Assembly (NCBI RefSeq): GCF_002211305.1
Contig: NZ_LOKW01000002.1
Location: 230,974 to 294,973, forward strand
Length of the DNA stretch: 64,000 nt
Source: Rhizobium sp. R634
GTDB lineage: Bacteria > Pseudomonadota > Alphaproteobacteria > Rhizobiales > Rhizobiaceae
Direction of reading: 5' to 3'
Shown here: one piece after another, positions 48,063-57,429 of the stretch
Layout: the number at the start of each line of letters is the position of its first letter
Numbering within the stretch: the first letter of the stretch is position 1
Notes under the pieces: model-generated
Told to the model about the DNA's origin: nothing
The model's input: only the letters and a program-made list of their open reading frames with translations
The model's database searches: none
Program-made: the position numbers and the translations under genes

Positions 48063-48622
48063 CGCATCAGCGTTTCCTCTCTCCAGCCGAGCCCGGCAAG
48101 TTCCTCGCCGCGAAATCGTGCATCGTCGGCGACGATGAATTCGTCAAGCTGCGGCGGGGCGACGCTGGTGCCGGCAAGCATCGCATGGACCTGGCCGCGA
48201 TGATGGGTCTGATGCTGGAACAGGTGGGCGAGCACATCGTCCATCCGCTCTTCCTGGACGCGGTCGCCCCGATGGAGACTGACGATCGAGATCAACCTTT
48301 CCGGCGTCAGGGTTTCGCAAAGATCGATCAGACGCTGGTCGACCTTTGCCTGCGCTTGCGCCAGTGTCTCGACGTCGTCGAAGGGTTCGTCCACCTCGAA
48401 GGCCTGAAACCCGAGCGTGCCGCCTTCCATGCCATCGACATAGAACCAGTCGACCGTAATGATGTGATTCAGGGTTTCCTTGATCGAGGGAAAGAAGCTC
48501 GTGCGCGGCGCTTCGAATTCGCCGGGCTTCAATGCCGCGCAGGCCTGGAGCAGACGGCGGTTGGCAAGGGCGTTGTTGTAGGCAAGCTTGCGAAATGACC
48601 TGACAGGATCGAAGGTCGGCAT
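48059..48622 (-). CDS. DinB-family protein
   Basis: 187 residues with the four-helix DinB/YfiT-like fold: YNNALANRRLLQACAALKPG, the histidine in LNHIITVDWFYVDGM and the HLFQHQTHHRGQVHAMLAG motif, which together supply the metal triad. Most members bind a divalent metal and act as thiol transferases or have unknown stress roles. It is convergent with acvB, and the last four bases of the two genes overlap. Confidence 0.9.
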   Translation of the reverse strand: MPTFDPVRSFRKLAYNNALANRRLLQACAALKPGEFEAPRTSFFPSIKETLNHIITVDWFYVDGMEGGTLGFQAFEVDEPFDDVETLAQAQAKVDQRLIDLCETLTPERLISIVSLHRGDRVQEERMDDVLAHLFQHQTHHRGQVHAMLAGTSVAPPQLDEFIVADDARFRGEELAGLGWREETLMR

Positions 48623-48661
48623 CGGCGCATCTCCTCTTCAAGCGCTTCCGGAATGTCTGCG

Positions 48662-49168
48662 TCAATCATCGAGATTGCCGTCGCGCCAGACGAGATGACG
48701 GGGGGCTGCGGGCAGGTTCTCGATTTCCTCAGCGATAAAATAGGGCGGAATGTCGAGCGCGGTCAGGGCCGTGCGCGTTGCCGACACCCATTTGAATTCG
48801 AGATGGTTGTCGCCGTCTTCGACGCGATGGATGATTTCGTGCGGCCGAAAGGGAAATTCCGGTGGGATTTCCATCAGATAGTAGAAACCGATCTCATGCC
48901 AGTCACGCTGTTCGTAGTGGAAAAAGTTCTCGACGACCCAGAGCAGGCGGGAGATGGTGACGGCGACGCCGAGTTCCTCCATCATCTCCCGCTTCAGCGT
49001 TTCTTCCGACGTTTCGCCGATTTCCGCCCTGCCGCCCGGAAAGGTCCAGAAGGGCTCGTGCACGGCACGATGGACGAGCACGTGCCCATCGCGAAAGCCG
49101 AGGCCGGCAATGCGGTGGTTGAAACGCGCCGCGCCCGCGGTCAGGCGGATGGGAGTGCGCTTGATCAT
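48662..49168 (-). CDS. Nudix hydrolase
   Basis: 168 residues. The Nudix box begins GGRAEIGETSEETLKREM and continues MEELG (about 46-68), matching Gx5Ex7REUxEExGU, and binds the metal that hydrolyses nucleoside diphosphate-linked substrates. Substrate is not predictable. The ATG at 49168 is six bases from the stop of the upstream metallophosphoesterase gene, so it is the last gene of the ruv transcript if that continues. Confidence 0.9.
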   Translation of the reverse strand: MIKRTPIRLTAGAARFNHRIAGLGFRDGHVLVHRAVHEPFWTFPGGRAEIGETSEETLKREMMEELGVAVTISRLLWVVENFFHYEQRDWHEIGFYYLMEIPPEFPFRPHEIIHRVEDGDNHLEFKWVSATRTALTALDIPPYFIAEEIENLPAAPRHLVWRDGNLDD

Positions 49169-49174
49169 GTCATT

Positions 49175-50077
49175 CTATCCGAGATCGATCACGACGATTT
49201 CCGGCGGCACGCCGAAGCGAACCGGCGCGATGGAGCAGCCGAGGCCGCCGGAGACGATGATATGACGCCCCTCCTCGACGATGTGGCCATAGGCGTAGCG
49301 ATTGCCGTAACGCGAGGGGACGACCGGTGAACGGCCGAGGAAGCGGATCTGTCCGCCATGCGTGTGGCCCGACAGCGTCAACGAGACGCGCTCGGGCACG
49401 CGCGGAAAGATATCGGGCTCATGGGCAAGCAGGATGACGGGTGCGTCGTCGGTGACCTGGGCCATGGTTCCATCAAGATCGTCCAGGCCGAGCATGCGCG
49501 TGCGGCCCCATTTCCTGCCGGGCAGCAGCGCCAGCTGATCTTCCAGCCCCGCGAGCCAGAAGCCGTGACCATCCTTTTCCAGTCGGACTGCGCGATTGCC
49601 GTAGACCGGAATCCCGACGCCGGCGAGCGCCCGGTGTCCGAAAGTTTCCATCCCGCCGTTCTTCTGGGCAGTCCTGTCTTCCCACCAATCGTGATTGCCC
49701 ATGATCGCGTGGACGCCGAGAGGCGCCTGCAGGGTGGCGAGCGCCTTCGACCATTGGCTCGAATGCACATATTGGGTCACCATGTTCATGCCGGCGGCGT
49801 AATCGCCAAGCAGGACGGTGACGTCACCTTCGAGTTCATTGGCCCTGCGGCAGATCGCGGTGATGCGATTTGCCGACATCCAGGGTTCGCAGGCATGGAT
49901 ATCGGCGAGCGCGACGACGCGGAGCTTCAGCCCCGGCGTCCATCCGGGCGGCGTCAGCTGGTAGCGGGCGATGCCGGGCCTTGCCAGCGGTTCATAGGCG
50001 AAGGCGTAACCGCCGAGCGACATGACGCCTGCGATACCGCCGCCAAGAACCTTGAAGAATCCGCGGCGGGTAATCAC
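49175..50077 (-). CDS. Tat-exported metallophosphoesterase (YkuE-like)
   Basis: 300 residues. The N-terminus ITRRGFFKVLGGGIAGVMSL is a twin-arginine signal. The calcineurin-like metal motifs DIHACEP, GDYAAG, GNHDWW, AHEPD and SGHTHGGQ are all present. YkuE-type enzymes are cell-wall or UDP-sugar phosphodiesterases. The start is GTG at 50077, directly abutting the ruvB stop (TGA then GTG), which suggests coupled translation with ruvB; no ATG is near. Confidence 0.88.
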   Translation of the reverse strand: MITRRGFFKVLGGGIAGVMSLGGYAFAYEPLARPGIARYQLTPPGWTPGLKLRVVALADIHACEPWMSANRITAICRRANELEGDVTVLLGDYAAGMNMVTQYVHSSQWSKALATLQAPLGVHAIMGNHDWWEDRTAQKNGGMETFGHRALAGVGIPVYGNRAVRLEKDGHGFWLAGLEDQLALLPGRKWGRTRMLGLDDLDGTMAQVTDDAPVILLAHEPDIFPRVPERVSLTLSGHTHGGQIRFLGRSPVVPSRYGNRYAYGHIVEEGRHIIVSGGLGCSIAPVRFGVPPEIVVIDLG

Positions 50078-51118
50078 TCAGTCGTCCTCCTGAAACAGCC
50101 GGAACTGCGCAGCCTCCATTTCCTTGGGCGGTTGCATTCCGAGATGTTTCCACGCGATTGCGGTCAGAACACGGCCGCGCGGCGTGCGCTGAATGAAACC
50201 CTGCTGGATCATATAAGGCTCGATGATGTCCTCGATCGCGTCGCGCGGCTCGGAAAGACCGGCGGCGATGGTTTCGATACCGACCGGGCCGCCGCCGAAA
50301 TTGACGGCGATCATGTTAAGGTAACGCTTGTCGAGCTGGTCGAAGCCGACATTGTCGACCAGCAGCCGCGTCAGCGCCTCGTCGGCGATCTCGCGGGTGA
50401 CGGCCTCGGCTCTTGCCACCTCGGCGAAGTCACGCACGCGCCGCAGCAGCCGGCCGGCGATGCGCGGCGTGCCGCGGGCGCGTCTGGCGATCTCGCGGGC
50501 GCCCTCTTCGGTCATCGGCAGGTTCATCAGCCGCGAGCCGCGGCGCACGATCAGTTCCAGCTCCTCGACGGTATAGAAGCTGAGCCGCACCGGAATGCCA
50601 AAGCGGTCGCGCAGCGGCGTCGTCAACAGGCCGAGACGGGTGGTTGCGGCCACCAGGGTGAATTTCGACAGGTCGATCTTCACTGAACGGGCGGCAGGGC
50701 CTTCGCCGATGATGAGGTCGAGCTGGAAATCCTCCATGGCTGGATAGAGGATTTCCTCGACGGCCGGGTTGAGGCGATGGATCTCGTCGATGAAGAGCAC
50801 GTCGCGCTCCTCGAGATTGGTCAGCAGCGCGGCGAGATCGCCGGCCTTGGCAATGACGGGACCCGACGTCGAGCGGAAATTGACGCCGAGCTCCTTCGCC
50901 ATGATCTGTGCCAGCGTCGTCTTGCCGAGGCCGGGCGGGCCGACGAAGAGCACGTGGTCGAGCGCCTCGCCGCGGTTCTTCGCCGCTTCGATGAAGATCT
51001 TGAGATTGGCGCGGGCGTCCGCCTGGCCGGTGAACTCGTCCAGCGATTGCGGGCGCAGCGTGACATCAAGGTCTTCTCCCCGCTTTTCCGGCGATATCAG
51101 GCGGGCGGGTTCGCTCAT
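50078..51118 (-). CDS. ruvB: Holliday junction helicase RuvB
   Basis: 346 residues with Walker [10 protein letters not shown] near 62-70, Walker B FIDEIHR, the sensor GATTR-equivalent AATTRLG and the arginine finger region, then the winged-helix domain [19 protein letters not shown]. It drives branch migration with RuvA. The ATG overlaps the stop of an upstream PIN-toxin gene (ATGA), so ruvB translation is probably coupled to the toxin rather than to ruvA as in the usual arrangement. Confidence 0.97.
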   Translation of the reverse strand: MSEPARLISPEKRGEDLDVTLRPQSLDEFTGQADARANLKIFIEAAKNRGEALDHVLFVGPPGLGKTTLAQIMAKELGVNFRSTSGPVIAKAGDLAALLTNLEERDVLFIDEIHRLNPAVEEILYPAMEDFQLDLIIGEGPAARSVKIDLSKFTLVAATTRLGLLTTPLRDRFGIPVRLSFYTVEELELIVRRGSRLMNLPMTEEGAREIARRARGTPRIAGRLLRRVRDFAEVARAEAVTREIADEALTRLLVDNVGFDQLDKRYLNMIAVNFGGGPVGIETIAAGLSEPRDAIEDIIEPYMIQQGFIQRTPRGRVLTAIAWKHLGMQPPKEMEAAQFRLFQEDD

Positions 51119-51513
51119 GAAAGAAGTTCCATTCCAGGTATGATTTTTGCGGCTTGGGCATCGAATGTCTTGGTTGTCACGCAGCCGGCGTCACGGTTAC
51201 GAAGAGCGATGAAGACATCTGCAAATTCCGCATTCGTCCGCAGCATGATTCCGAGCGTTTCCTCGACTACTCTTTCATCTTCAAGGATCAGATCGGCCGA
51301 GTCCAACAAATCCGAAATCGCCTCCATGATCTGTTCTCTCTTCAGCTTGATCCGTTGTCTTAGGAACCATGCGCATTCCATCAGTGTGATGCAGCTAATA
51401 TAGCCAGGCGCCGTATCGGAGAGGCTCCCAAAGAGCGCTGTGACTTTCTCCGTCTGGACGGCGTCGTCTTTCAGGAGGAAGCGCAGCAGAAGATTAGTGT
51501 CGAGGCCAATCAT
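51115..51513 (-). CDS. vapC: PIN-domain VapC toxin (second module)
   Basis: 132 residues with the PIN acidic residues in [13 protein letters not shown] (D5), [10 protein letters not shown], and [15 protein letters not shown]. VapC toxins are ribonucleases neutralised by the cognate antitoxin. Its ATG overlaps the antitoxin stop (ATGA) and its own stop overlaps the ruvB ATG (ATGA). The base composition of the module is visibly more A+T-rich than the flanking ruv genes, a sign of transfer. Cognate antitoxin is directly upstream. Confidence 0.88.
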   Translation of the reverse strand: MIGLDTNLLLRFLLKDDAVQTEKVTALFGSLSDTAPGYISCITLMECAWFLRQRIKLKREQIMEAISDLLDSADLILEDERVVEETLGIMLRTNAEFADVFIALRNRDAGCVTTKTFDAQAAKIIPGMELLS

Positions 51514-51770
51514 CCTGCACTATTCACATGGTCGGCGATGGCTTCACCGATAGCCTCATCCATTTCCTTTAAAGTGATCGTCGGCCGATTCGGATCGTGA
51601 AACTTGCCTGCGAGGTCGATAGCGCGTTTGTTCTTGGCTTTCATAACGATTTCGCCATCGCGATTGATGTAACGGATCCTGTCGCCAGATTTCAGATTCA
51701 GCAGTTCACGAACTTCCGCCGGGATTGTCGTCTGGCCTTTCGATGTCATCGTACCATAGTAGATATTCAT
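51510..51770 (-). CDS. vapB: AbrB/SpoVT-type VapB antitoxin (second module)
   Basis: 86 residues with an AbrB swapped-hairpin N-terminus (GTMTSKGQTTIPAEVRELLN, LKSGDRIRYI) that binds DNA, and a C-terminal tail (TLKEMDEAIGEAIADHV) expected to block the toxin. GGAGA precedes the ATG. A spaced inverted repeat lies in its promoter. It is transcribed in the direction of the ruv operon, between ruvA and ruvB. Confidence 0.88.
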   Translation of the reverse strand: MNIYYGTMTSKGQTTIPAEVRELLNLKSGDRIRYINRDGEIVMKAKNKRAIDLAGKFHDPNRPTITLKEMDEAIGEAIADHVNSAG

Positions 51771-51777
51771 ACGGATC

Positions 51778-51803
51778 TCCTTACCATTCGAGTTTAGTAA
51801 GGA
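51778..51803. promoter_or_regulatory. Candidate operator of the second VapBC module
   Basis: TCCTTAC (51778-51784) and GTAAGGA (51797-51803) are exact inverted copies with 12 bases between them, 8-33 bases upstream of the antitoxin start codon and overlapping its ribosome site. This is where VapBC complexes usually bind for autorepression. Confidence 0.5.
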
Positions 51804-51824
51804 ATTGTGATATATTCAAGGAAG

Positions 51825-52439
51825 TCACCGGGCCAGTTCCTTCAAACCCAGCCGGATCAGCTTGGCGCTGTCGGCTCCTTCGCCGGCCGTCTTCATCGCC
51901 GCGGCAACGGCATTTGCCGCTTGGTCCCTGCTGTAACCGAGGTTGGTCAATGCGGAGACCGCATCGGCAACCGGTGCGGCAGCGACACCTTCGCCGAGTT
52001 CCTGCTTGAGGGCGATATTGATCGCTTCCCCGGCATAGGCCGGCGCCCGGTTCTTCAGTTCGGTGACGAGGCGCATCGCCACTTTCGGGCCGACGCCCGG
52101 TGCGCGAGAGACGGCGGCGCGGTCCTGCAGGGCGATCGCATTGGCGAGTTCGCCCGGCGTCAGCGTCGAGAGCACGGCGAGCGCCACCTTGGCGCCGACG
52201 CCCTGGACGCTCTGCAGCAAGTTGAACCATTCCCGCTCCAAGGCGCTCATGAAGCCGAAGAGCTTCAACTGATCCTCGCGCACATAGGTCTCGATGAAGA
52301 GCACACAGGCTTCGCCGGCCGAGCCAAGCTTGGACAGGGTGCGGGCCGAGCAATAAGCGACGTAGCAGACGCCGTGCACATCGACGAGCACATAGTCTTC
52401 GCCGATCTCGTCTATGGTGCCTTTCAGCTTGCCGATCAT
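51825..52439 (-). CDS. ruvA: Holliday junction binding protein RuvA
   Basis: 204 residues with the OB-fold start [20 protein letters not shown], tandem helix-hairpin-helix motifs ([35 protein letters not shown]) and the C-terminal domain III ([20 protein letters not shown]) that contacts RuvB. It clamps the four-way junction. The ATG is 12 bases after the first toxin gene's stop, and its stop is 54 bases before the second antitoxin gene, so it is isolated from both ruvC and ruvB by toxin-antitoxin genes. Confidence 0.96.
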   Translation of the reverse strand: MIGKLKGTIDEIGEDYVLVDVHGVCYVAYCSARTLSKLGSAGEACVLFIETYVREDQLKLFGFMSALEREWFNLLQSVQGVGAKVALAVLSTLTPGELANAIALQDRAAVSRAPGVGPKVAMRLVTELKNRAPAYAGEAINIALKQELGEGVAAAPVADAVSALTNLGYSRDQAANAVAAAMKTAGEGADSAKLIRLGLKELAR

Positions 52440-52451
52440 GGTCGCGGTCTC

Positions 52452-52868
52452 TCAGGGGTGCGTTTCGGGGGAAATGATGTCCAAATCAGGGAAGTAGGAA
52501 CGGTATCGCGCGCTATCGCGAGTCAGGAGCCGGTGCGATCGAACGAGGGCATGCGCTCCGATGAAGAAATCCGGTAGGGTGCGCTCGCGCAGGCCGCCGC
52601 TTCTTCGGTATTGCGCATGCGCCATGCCTGCTCGATAAGCGGCGGAGAACGGCAGGGCCTCACGGACCAGATTTAACCGCGACAGGAGAAAGACCAGAGT
52701 TTCCTCGCGCGGGCTCACGCTTGCCAGTTCCGCCCACACGACCGGCGTCATGATGAATTGCGAATCCGGCCGCAACGCGCTCAAGGCGCGTGCGGACCAT
52801 TCCCTGAAGGGATTATCCGGACCGAAGATATCGATGAAGACATTCGTATCAACGAGGACCGAGGTCAT
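52452..52868 (-). CDS. vapC: PIN-domain VapC toxin (first module)
   Basis: 138 residues with the PIN start SVLVDTNVFIDIFG (D8), the second acidic position in VVWAELASV (E47), and LPDFFIGAHALVRSHRLLTRD. It is expected to be a ribonuclease inhibited by the antitoxin whose gene overlaps its 5' end by 20 bases. It lies between ruvC and ruvA and ends 12 bases before the ruvA ATG. It is not close in sequence to the other toxin of this operon. Confidence 0.88.
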   Translation of the reverse strand: MTSVLVDTNVFIDIFGPDNPFREWSARALSALRPDSQFIMTPVVWAELASVSPREETLVFLLSRLNLVREALPFSAAYRAGMAHAQYRRSGGLRERTLPDFFIGAHALVRSHRLLTRDSARYRSYFPDLDIISPETHP

Positions 52869-53112
52869 CGCGTGGTCCCCTCAACCATTCCATGAATTCA
52901 TCGGTGGTCATGCCGCTGGTGTCGAGGGTCCCGCTCATGCTGCCGAGCCAGGATTCAAAATCGTCCTGCGACGGTTTCGTGCGGCTGGATAGAACGACGA
53001 GACGGGCACCTCTTTCGTCGGCAATGAAATCCACTTCGGATCCTGGCCCGATCTTCAAACGGTCCCTGATGTCCTTGGGAATGGTCACTTGACCTTTTTC
53101 GGTTACACGCAT
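52849..53112 (-). CDS. vapB: AbrB/SpoVT-type VapB antitoxin (first module)
   Basis: 87 residues: AbrB DNA-binding start MRVTEKGQVTIPKDIRDRLK, then GPGSEVDFIADERGARLVVL, and a C-terminal toxin-binding region (MTTDEFMEWLRG). It overlaps the toxin gene by 20 bases. A perfect 9-bp inverted repeat covers its ribosome site. The module lies 54 bases downstream of the ruvC stop, in the operon direction. Confidence 0.9.
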   Translation of the reverse strand: MRVTEKGQVTIPKDIRDRLKIGPGSEVDFIADERGARLVVLSSRTKPSQDDFESWLGSMSGTLDTSGMTTDEFMEWLRGPRDDLGPR

Positions 53113-53113
53113 G

Positions 53114-53134
53114 GTAATACCTCTCAGGTATTAC
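53114..53134. promoter_or_regulatory. Operator of the first VapBC module
   Basis: GTAATACCT (53114-53122), CTC, AGGTATTAC (53126-53134) is a perfect 9-bp inverted repeat starting one base upstream of the antitoxin ATG and covering its GAGG ribosome site, as expected for VapBC autorepression. Confidence 0.7.
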
Positions 53135-53166
53135 TTATCATTGAATTGGAACAAGTCAAGAACAGA

Positions 53167-53676
53167 TTAGCCGGCCAATGCCTGGCGCATCCTAGTGCCG
53201 CCGCGATTGTGGGCATGGCAAATGGCGATCGCCAAGGCGTCGGCGGCGTCATCGCCCTTGAATTCGACCTTCGGCATCAGGATCTTCAACATCATGTGAA
53301 TCTGCTGTTTTTCGCCATGGCCGACGCCGATGACCGCCTTCTTCACCGCGTTCGGGGCATATTCGGAGACCGGCAATCCGGCGCGGGCCGGCACCAACAT
53401 GGCGATGCCGCGGGCCTGGCCGAGCTTCAGGGTCGCCACCGCGTCCTTATTGACGAAGGTCTGTTCGACGGCAGCTTCATCCGGCTTGTAAGCGTGGACG
53501 ATCTCGGCAAGGCCGTCATGCAGCTGGCAGAGGCGGGAGGCGAGGTCCATCTCGCCGTCTGATGTCACCGTGCCTGACGCCACGAACTTCAGCGAATTGC
53601 CCAATGTATCTATGATTCCCCAGCCGGTGCGGCGAAGGCCGGGATCGATGCCGATGATGCGAATCGTATTTTGCAT
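53167..53676 (-). CDS. ruvC: Holliday junction resolvase RuvC
   Basis: 169 residues with the RNase-H-like acidic residues in [16 protein letters not shown] (D11), AAVEQTFVN, and the C-terminal [14 protein letters not shown]. It cuts four-way junctions symmetrically. The ATG at 53676 begins the ruv group on the minus strand; upstream lies a divergent MCP gene rather than yebC, the usual neighbour. The C-terminus is intact despite the toxin-antitoxin module 54 bases downstream. Confidence 0.96.
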   Translation of the reverse strand: MQNTIRIIGIDPGLRRTGWGIIDTLGNSLKFVASGTVTSDGEMDLASRLCQLHDGLAEIVHAYKPDEAAVEQTFVNKDAVATLKLGQARGIAMLVPARAGLPVSEYAPNAVKKAVIGVGHGEKQQIHMMLKILMPKVEFKGDDAADALAIAICHAHNRGGTRMRQALAG

Positions 53677-53918
53677 GGTTCAACCTATAGCGACTGCGAA
53701 ATAAGTGCCATCGATAAGTGAACAAAACAAAAACACCAATGGTTTTAGGGCGCGCCATTTACCGCGAATTAAAAGAGATGCCTGAATTCTAGTTGATCGA
53801 ATGTGAGAGGAGCTTCATCCCGCAAAGATTAAGCTCCCGATGTTCTGTTGATAGGCCAGCCGGCAGGGACGCACCGCGTGCCCAGGCTGGCGGCGCCGTT
53901 CGGAAGGGTTCGTTGTAT

Positions 53919-56234
53919 ATGGCTCAGAGATTTCAATCCCTGTCCTTCAAGGTCATTGCCACATTCATCCTGATGACCGTGCTGTCGATCGCGGTGATCG
54001 ATGTGCTCGCCTATTTCGCCAGCAGCCGCATCTCCGACGAGCAGGCGCTGAAGGCCAAGGAAAGCGTGCTGATCTTCCGTGGCGACATGTTGCAGGACCA
54101 GCTGGCGCAGCTTGAGAACCAGGCCACTTCCATCGCGCGCATCGAGGCGCTGCAGATGTCGATCACCAGCCTGAAGAGCGGCTGGAAGACGATCGAGAAG
54201 ACCTCGGGCAATGCCCGCGCCGAGCTGAAGAAGGTTTTCATCACCGACAATCCCAACCCGGCCGACCAGCGCGAGAAGCTGATGAAGCCGGAAGGGCCGA
54301 GCGGCTTCTATTATTCGAACCATGAGAAGACGCAGAGCGAAGTCGCCCGCGACCTCGAGGATACCGCCTTCAGCGATCTCCTGATCGCCGATCTCGACGG
54401 TTCCGTCCTCTATTCCTACAAGAAGGAAGATGACTTCGCCGAAAACCTGAAATCGGACGCCTGGAAGACGACCGGCGCCGGCATCGCTTTCGCCAAGGCG
54501 ATCGAGAATACTGCCAAGGCGACCGACGATGCTGCGCCGACAGGGTTTTCGGGCCTGCGCGTGGATGCCGCCAGCGGCACATCGGCGATCTTCTATGCCG
54601 TGCCGATCGTCAAGCTCGGAGCTGCCAAGGGTATCATCCTGTTCAAGGTGCGCGAGGACATCGTCACCAGCATTCTTGCCAAGGGCATCATCCAGGGCAG
54701 CACGGCGCGGGCGGCGATCGTCTCCGCCGATGGATCCGCTGTCGGCCTCGATGCGAGCGGCAGGCTTGCGACGCTCGATGTGACACCCTTCACTTTCATC
54801 AAGGATGCGCTTGCCAGTTCGGCGATGACGGTGGCTGATTTCGACAGGGCAGATGGTGCGGCCCGCGCCTATGTCCGCGGCATCGACTATCGCGGCGACC
54901 GCTTCCTCGTGGTCGAGAGCGTGCTCTTGAGCGAGCTCAATGCCGGCTCGATCGAGATTGCCGCCTTGCTGACGATGATCGGCGTTGGCGTGCTCGTCGT
55001 CATGGCGGTCGCAACGGGGCTCGTCACCAACTTCCTGTTTTCGCCGCTCGCCCGGCTGGCCGGCATCACCCGCGATGTCGCCGACGGCAAGCTCGACAGC
55101 GAGATCGGCAGCCTGAACCGCAAGGACGAGATCGGCACGATGGCGAAAGCGCTTGCCCGCTTCCGGCAGTCGCTGATCGAAGGTCGTCAACTCGAGGCGG
55201 CGAGCGAAGAGACGCGCCTGCAGGCCGAGCAGGACCGCCAGCAGAACCTTGCCGAGCGCGAGGCAGAGGCGAAGTCGCTGCAGCAGGTGGTCGAGGCGCT
55301 CGACGAGGGCCTGCGCCATCTGGCGAACGGCGATCTCGCCTACCAGATCGATACCCGCTTCCCGAACGAACTCGAAAGCCTGCGCGTCAATTTCAACGAG
55401 GCGCTTGCGACGCTCAGCGAAACCATGACGGCGATCGGCGGCAACTCGATGGCGGTGCGCGCCGGCTCCGAGGAGATGCGCACCAGCGCCGACGAGCTTG
55501 CCGGGCGCACCGAGCGCCAGGCCGGCTCGATCACCGAGACGGCGAATGCGATCAGCGCCATCACCCAGTCCGTCCGCCGGCAGATCGAGCGGGCCGAACA
55601 GGCCGAACGCATCGCCCGCGACGCCAAGAAGGAGACGACAGGCTCCGGTCAGATCATGCGCGAGACGATCGCGGCGATGGAGGCGATCCAGGCCTCGTCG
55701 CGCCAGATCAACACAATCATCTCCGTCATCGACGATATCGCCTTCCAGACCAATCTTCTGGCGCTGAACGCCGGCGTCGAGGCGGCGCGCGCCGGTGAAT
55801 CCGGCAAGGGCTTCGCCGTCGTCGCCATGGAAGTGCGCGAGCTTGCCCAGCGTTCGTCGAGCGCGGCCAAGGAAATCTCCAGCCTGCTGCAGAAATCGAC
55901 GCATGAAGTGGAAAGCGGCGTGTCGCTTGTGGAAAAAGCGGGTGCTGCGCTGACGGGCATCGGCGGCCATGTCGAGGCGATCAACGGGAAGATCAACGAG
56001 ATCATGGAATCGACCCGCGAAGAAGCCAATACGCTGCGCGAGATCAACAGTGCCGTTGCCGAGCTCGACGCGATGACGCAGCAGAACGCTTCGATGGTCG
56101 AGGAGACGACGGCGGCGATCCACCGGCTGGCGTCGGAGGCCCTCGAAATGGATCGCCAGCTCGGCAACTTCACGCTGCCGCCCGGCCACCACAAGCCGAG
56201 CGCCGAAGTGCATGTGCTGCGCCGTCACCGGTAG
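53919..56234 (+). CDS. Methyl-accepting chemotaxis protein with large periplasmic domain
   Basis: 771 residues: TM1 at about 10-30, a large periplasmic region of about 320 residues (Cache-like, with [20 protein letters not shown] and [20 protein letters not shown]), TM2 near 355, HAMP modules including [17 protein letters not shown] and [18 protein letters not shown], and a signalling hairpin with tip [20 protein letters not shown]. The tip carries G where most receptors have A. It differs clearly from the three che-operon receptors. No tether pentapeptide is evident. It stands alone and divergent from ruvC. Confidence 0.93.
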   Translation: MAQRFQSLSFKVIATFILMTVLSIAVIDVLAYFASSRISDEQALKAKESVLIFRGDMLQDQLAQLENQATSIARIEALQMSITSLKSGWKTIEKTSGNARAELKKVFITDNPNPADQREKLMKPEGPSGFYYSNHEKTQSEVARDLEDTAFSDLLIADLDGSVLYSYKKEDDFAENLKSDAWKTTGAGIAFAKAIENTAKATDDAAPTGFSGLRVDAASGTSAIFYAVPIVKLGAAKGIILFKVREDIVTSILAKGIIQGSTARAAIVSADGSAVGLDASGRLATLDVTPFTFIKDALASSAMTVADFDRADGAARAYVRGIDYRGDRFLVVESVLLSELNAGSIEIAALLTMIGVGVLVVMAVATGLVTNFLFSPLARLAGITRDVADGKLDSEIGSLNRKDEIGTMAKALARFRQSLIEGRQLEAASEETRLQAEQDRQQNLAEREAEAKSLQQVVEALDEGLRHLANGDLAYQIDTRFPNELESLRVNFNEALATLSETMTAIGGNSMAVRAGSEEMRTSADELAGRTERQAGSITETANAISAITQSVRRQIERAEQAERIARDAKKETTGSGQIMRETIAAMEAIQASSRQINTIISVIDDIAFQTNLLALNAGVEAARAGESGKGFAVVAMEVRELAQRSSSAAKEISSLLQKSTHEVESGVSLVEKAGAALTGIGGHVEAINGKINEIMESTREEANTLREINSAVAELDAMTQQNASMVEETTAAIHRLASEALEMDRQLGNFTLPPGHHKPSAEVHVLRRHR

Positions 56235-56259
56235 GTTGTCGCCTCCGAACCGACACAAG

Positions 56260-56286
56260 AGGCCGCCGTCGCGCGGCCCTTTTTTG
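56260..56286 (+). terminator. Terminator after the MCP gene
   Basis: GGCCGC (56261-56266) and GCGGCC (56273-56278) form a stem followed by CTTTTTTG, 26 bases after the stop codon. Confidence 0.85.
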
Positions 56287-56361
56287 TTTGCATGGACGGT
56301 TTGGAATGGTGTGCGCGCGAACCTACATAGACGGCACCCTCAACCGCCCGGCAGGTTTCCC

Positions 56362-57363
56362 ATGGTTCCCTTCTCCATACTCGACCTTTCCCCCGTTGCC
56401 GAAGGCAGCACCGTCAGCCAGTCGCTCGAGAGCTCGGCGCGTATGGCGCGCAAGGCCGAGGAATTCGGTTACAAACGCTTCTGGCTCGCCGAACATCACG
56501 GCATGCCGGGGATTGCCAGTGCCGCCACCGCTGTCGTCATCGGCCATGTCGGGGCGGCGACAAAACACATCCGCATCGGTTCCGGCGGCATCATGCTGCC
56601 CAATCATTCGCCGCTCGTCGTCGCCGAGCAGTTCGGCACGCTGGAAGCGCTCTTTCCCGGCCGCATCGATCTCGGCCTCGGCCGCGCGCCGGGGACTGAT
56701 ATGCGCACGGCCCAGGCACTGCGGCGCAATCTCGAGGCAGGCGCCAACAGTTTCCCGAACGATGTGGTGGAGCTGCAGCAGCTGCTCGGCACGCCGGTCG
56801 AAAACCAGGCGATCCTGGCGGTTCCCGGCAACGGCTCGCATATCCCGATCTGGCTGCTCGGCTCCAGCCTCTACAGCGCCCAGCTTGCCGCCATGCTCGG
56901 GCTTCCCTATGCCTTCGCCTCGCATTTCGCGCCCGATATGCTGCTCGACGCCATCGCGATCTACCGCGACCGTTTCCAGCCTTCGGCAACGCTCGACAAG
57001 CCCTATGTGATGGTCGGCGTCATGGGGGCTGTGGCGGAAACGGACGAGGAGGCGCAGTATCATTTCACCTCCGCCGAGCAGCAGTTCGTCAACTTGCGCC
57101 GCAATGTCCGCGGTCCGTTCCCGCGCCCCGTTGCCGATATGGAAGCCTTCTGGTCGCCGATGGAGAAGATGAACGTCGAGCACACGCTGCGTTACGCCGT
57201 GGTGGGCGCGCCGAAGACGGCGGAGGCGAAGCTGACGGAGTTTCTGCGCGAAACCCAGGCCGACGAGGTGATCATCTCGATGCCGATCCATGACATCGAG
57301 GCGCGGCTGAGATCGGTGGAGCTGTTCGCGGGGCTGCGCAACTTCCTGCGGGCCGCCGCTTAG
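56362..57363 (+). CDS. LLM-class flavin-dependent oxidoreductase
   Basis: 333 residues of the luciferase-like monooxygenase fold. [20 protein letters not shown] is the characteristic start of the MsnO8-type subgroup, with [40 protein letters not shown] and [13 protein letters not shown] following. It uses reduced FMN or F420, and the substrate is unknown. The start is ATG at 56362; it follows a terminator, so it has its own promoter. It lies between the MCP and the convergent yebC gene. Confidence 0.9.
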   Translation: MVPFSILDLSPVAEGSTVSQSLESSARMARKAEEFGYKRFWLAEHHGMPGIASAATAVVIGHVGAATKHIRIGSGGIMLPNHSPLVVAEQFGTLEALFPGRIDLGLGRAPGTDMRTAQALRRNLEAGANSFPNDVVELQQLLGTPVENQAILAVPGNGSHIPIWLLGSSLYSAQLAAMLGLPYAFASHFAPDMLLDAIAIYRDRFQPSATLDKPYVMVGVMGAVAETDEEAQYHFTSAEQQFVNLRRNVRGPFPRPVADMEAFWSPMEKMNVEHTLRYAVVGAPKTAEAKLTEFLRETQADEVIISMPIHDIEARLRSVELFAGLRNFLRAAA

Positions 57364-57380
57364 AAGCATCCCAGAAACAG

Positions 57381-57408
57381 AAAACCCGGCGTCAGCGCCG
57401 GGTTTTTC
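57381..57408. terminator. Bidirectional terminator, LLM gene / yebC
   Basis: CCCGGCG (57385-57391), TCAG, CGCCGGG (57396-57402), flanked by AAAA on the left and TTTTT on the right, ends both convergent genes. Confidence 0.9.
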
Positions 57409-57429
57409 ATTGACGGTCGTCCGAGAAAC

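Noticed and set aside
48059..53676. Mobile element carrying the toxin-antitoxin genes
   Set aside because: No transposase, integrase, terminal inverted repeats or direct repeats were seen around either VapBC module.
53829..56258. 809-codon minus-strand frame opposite the large MCP
   Set aside because: Shadow of a well-defined MCP coding sequence.
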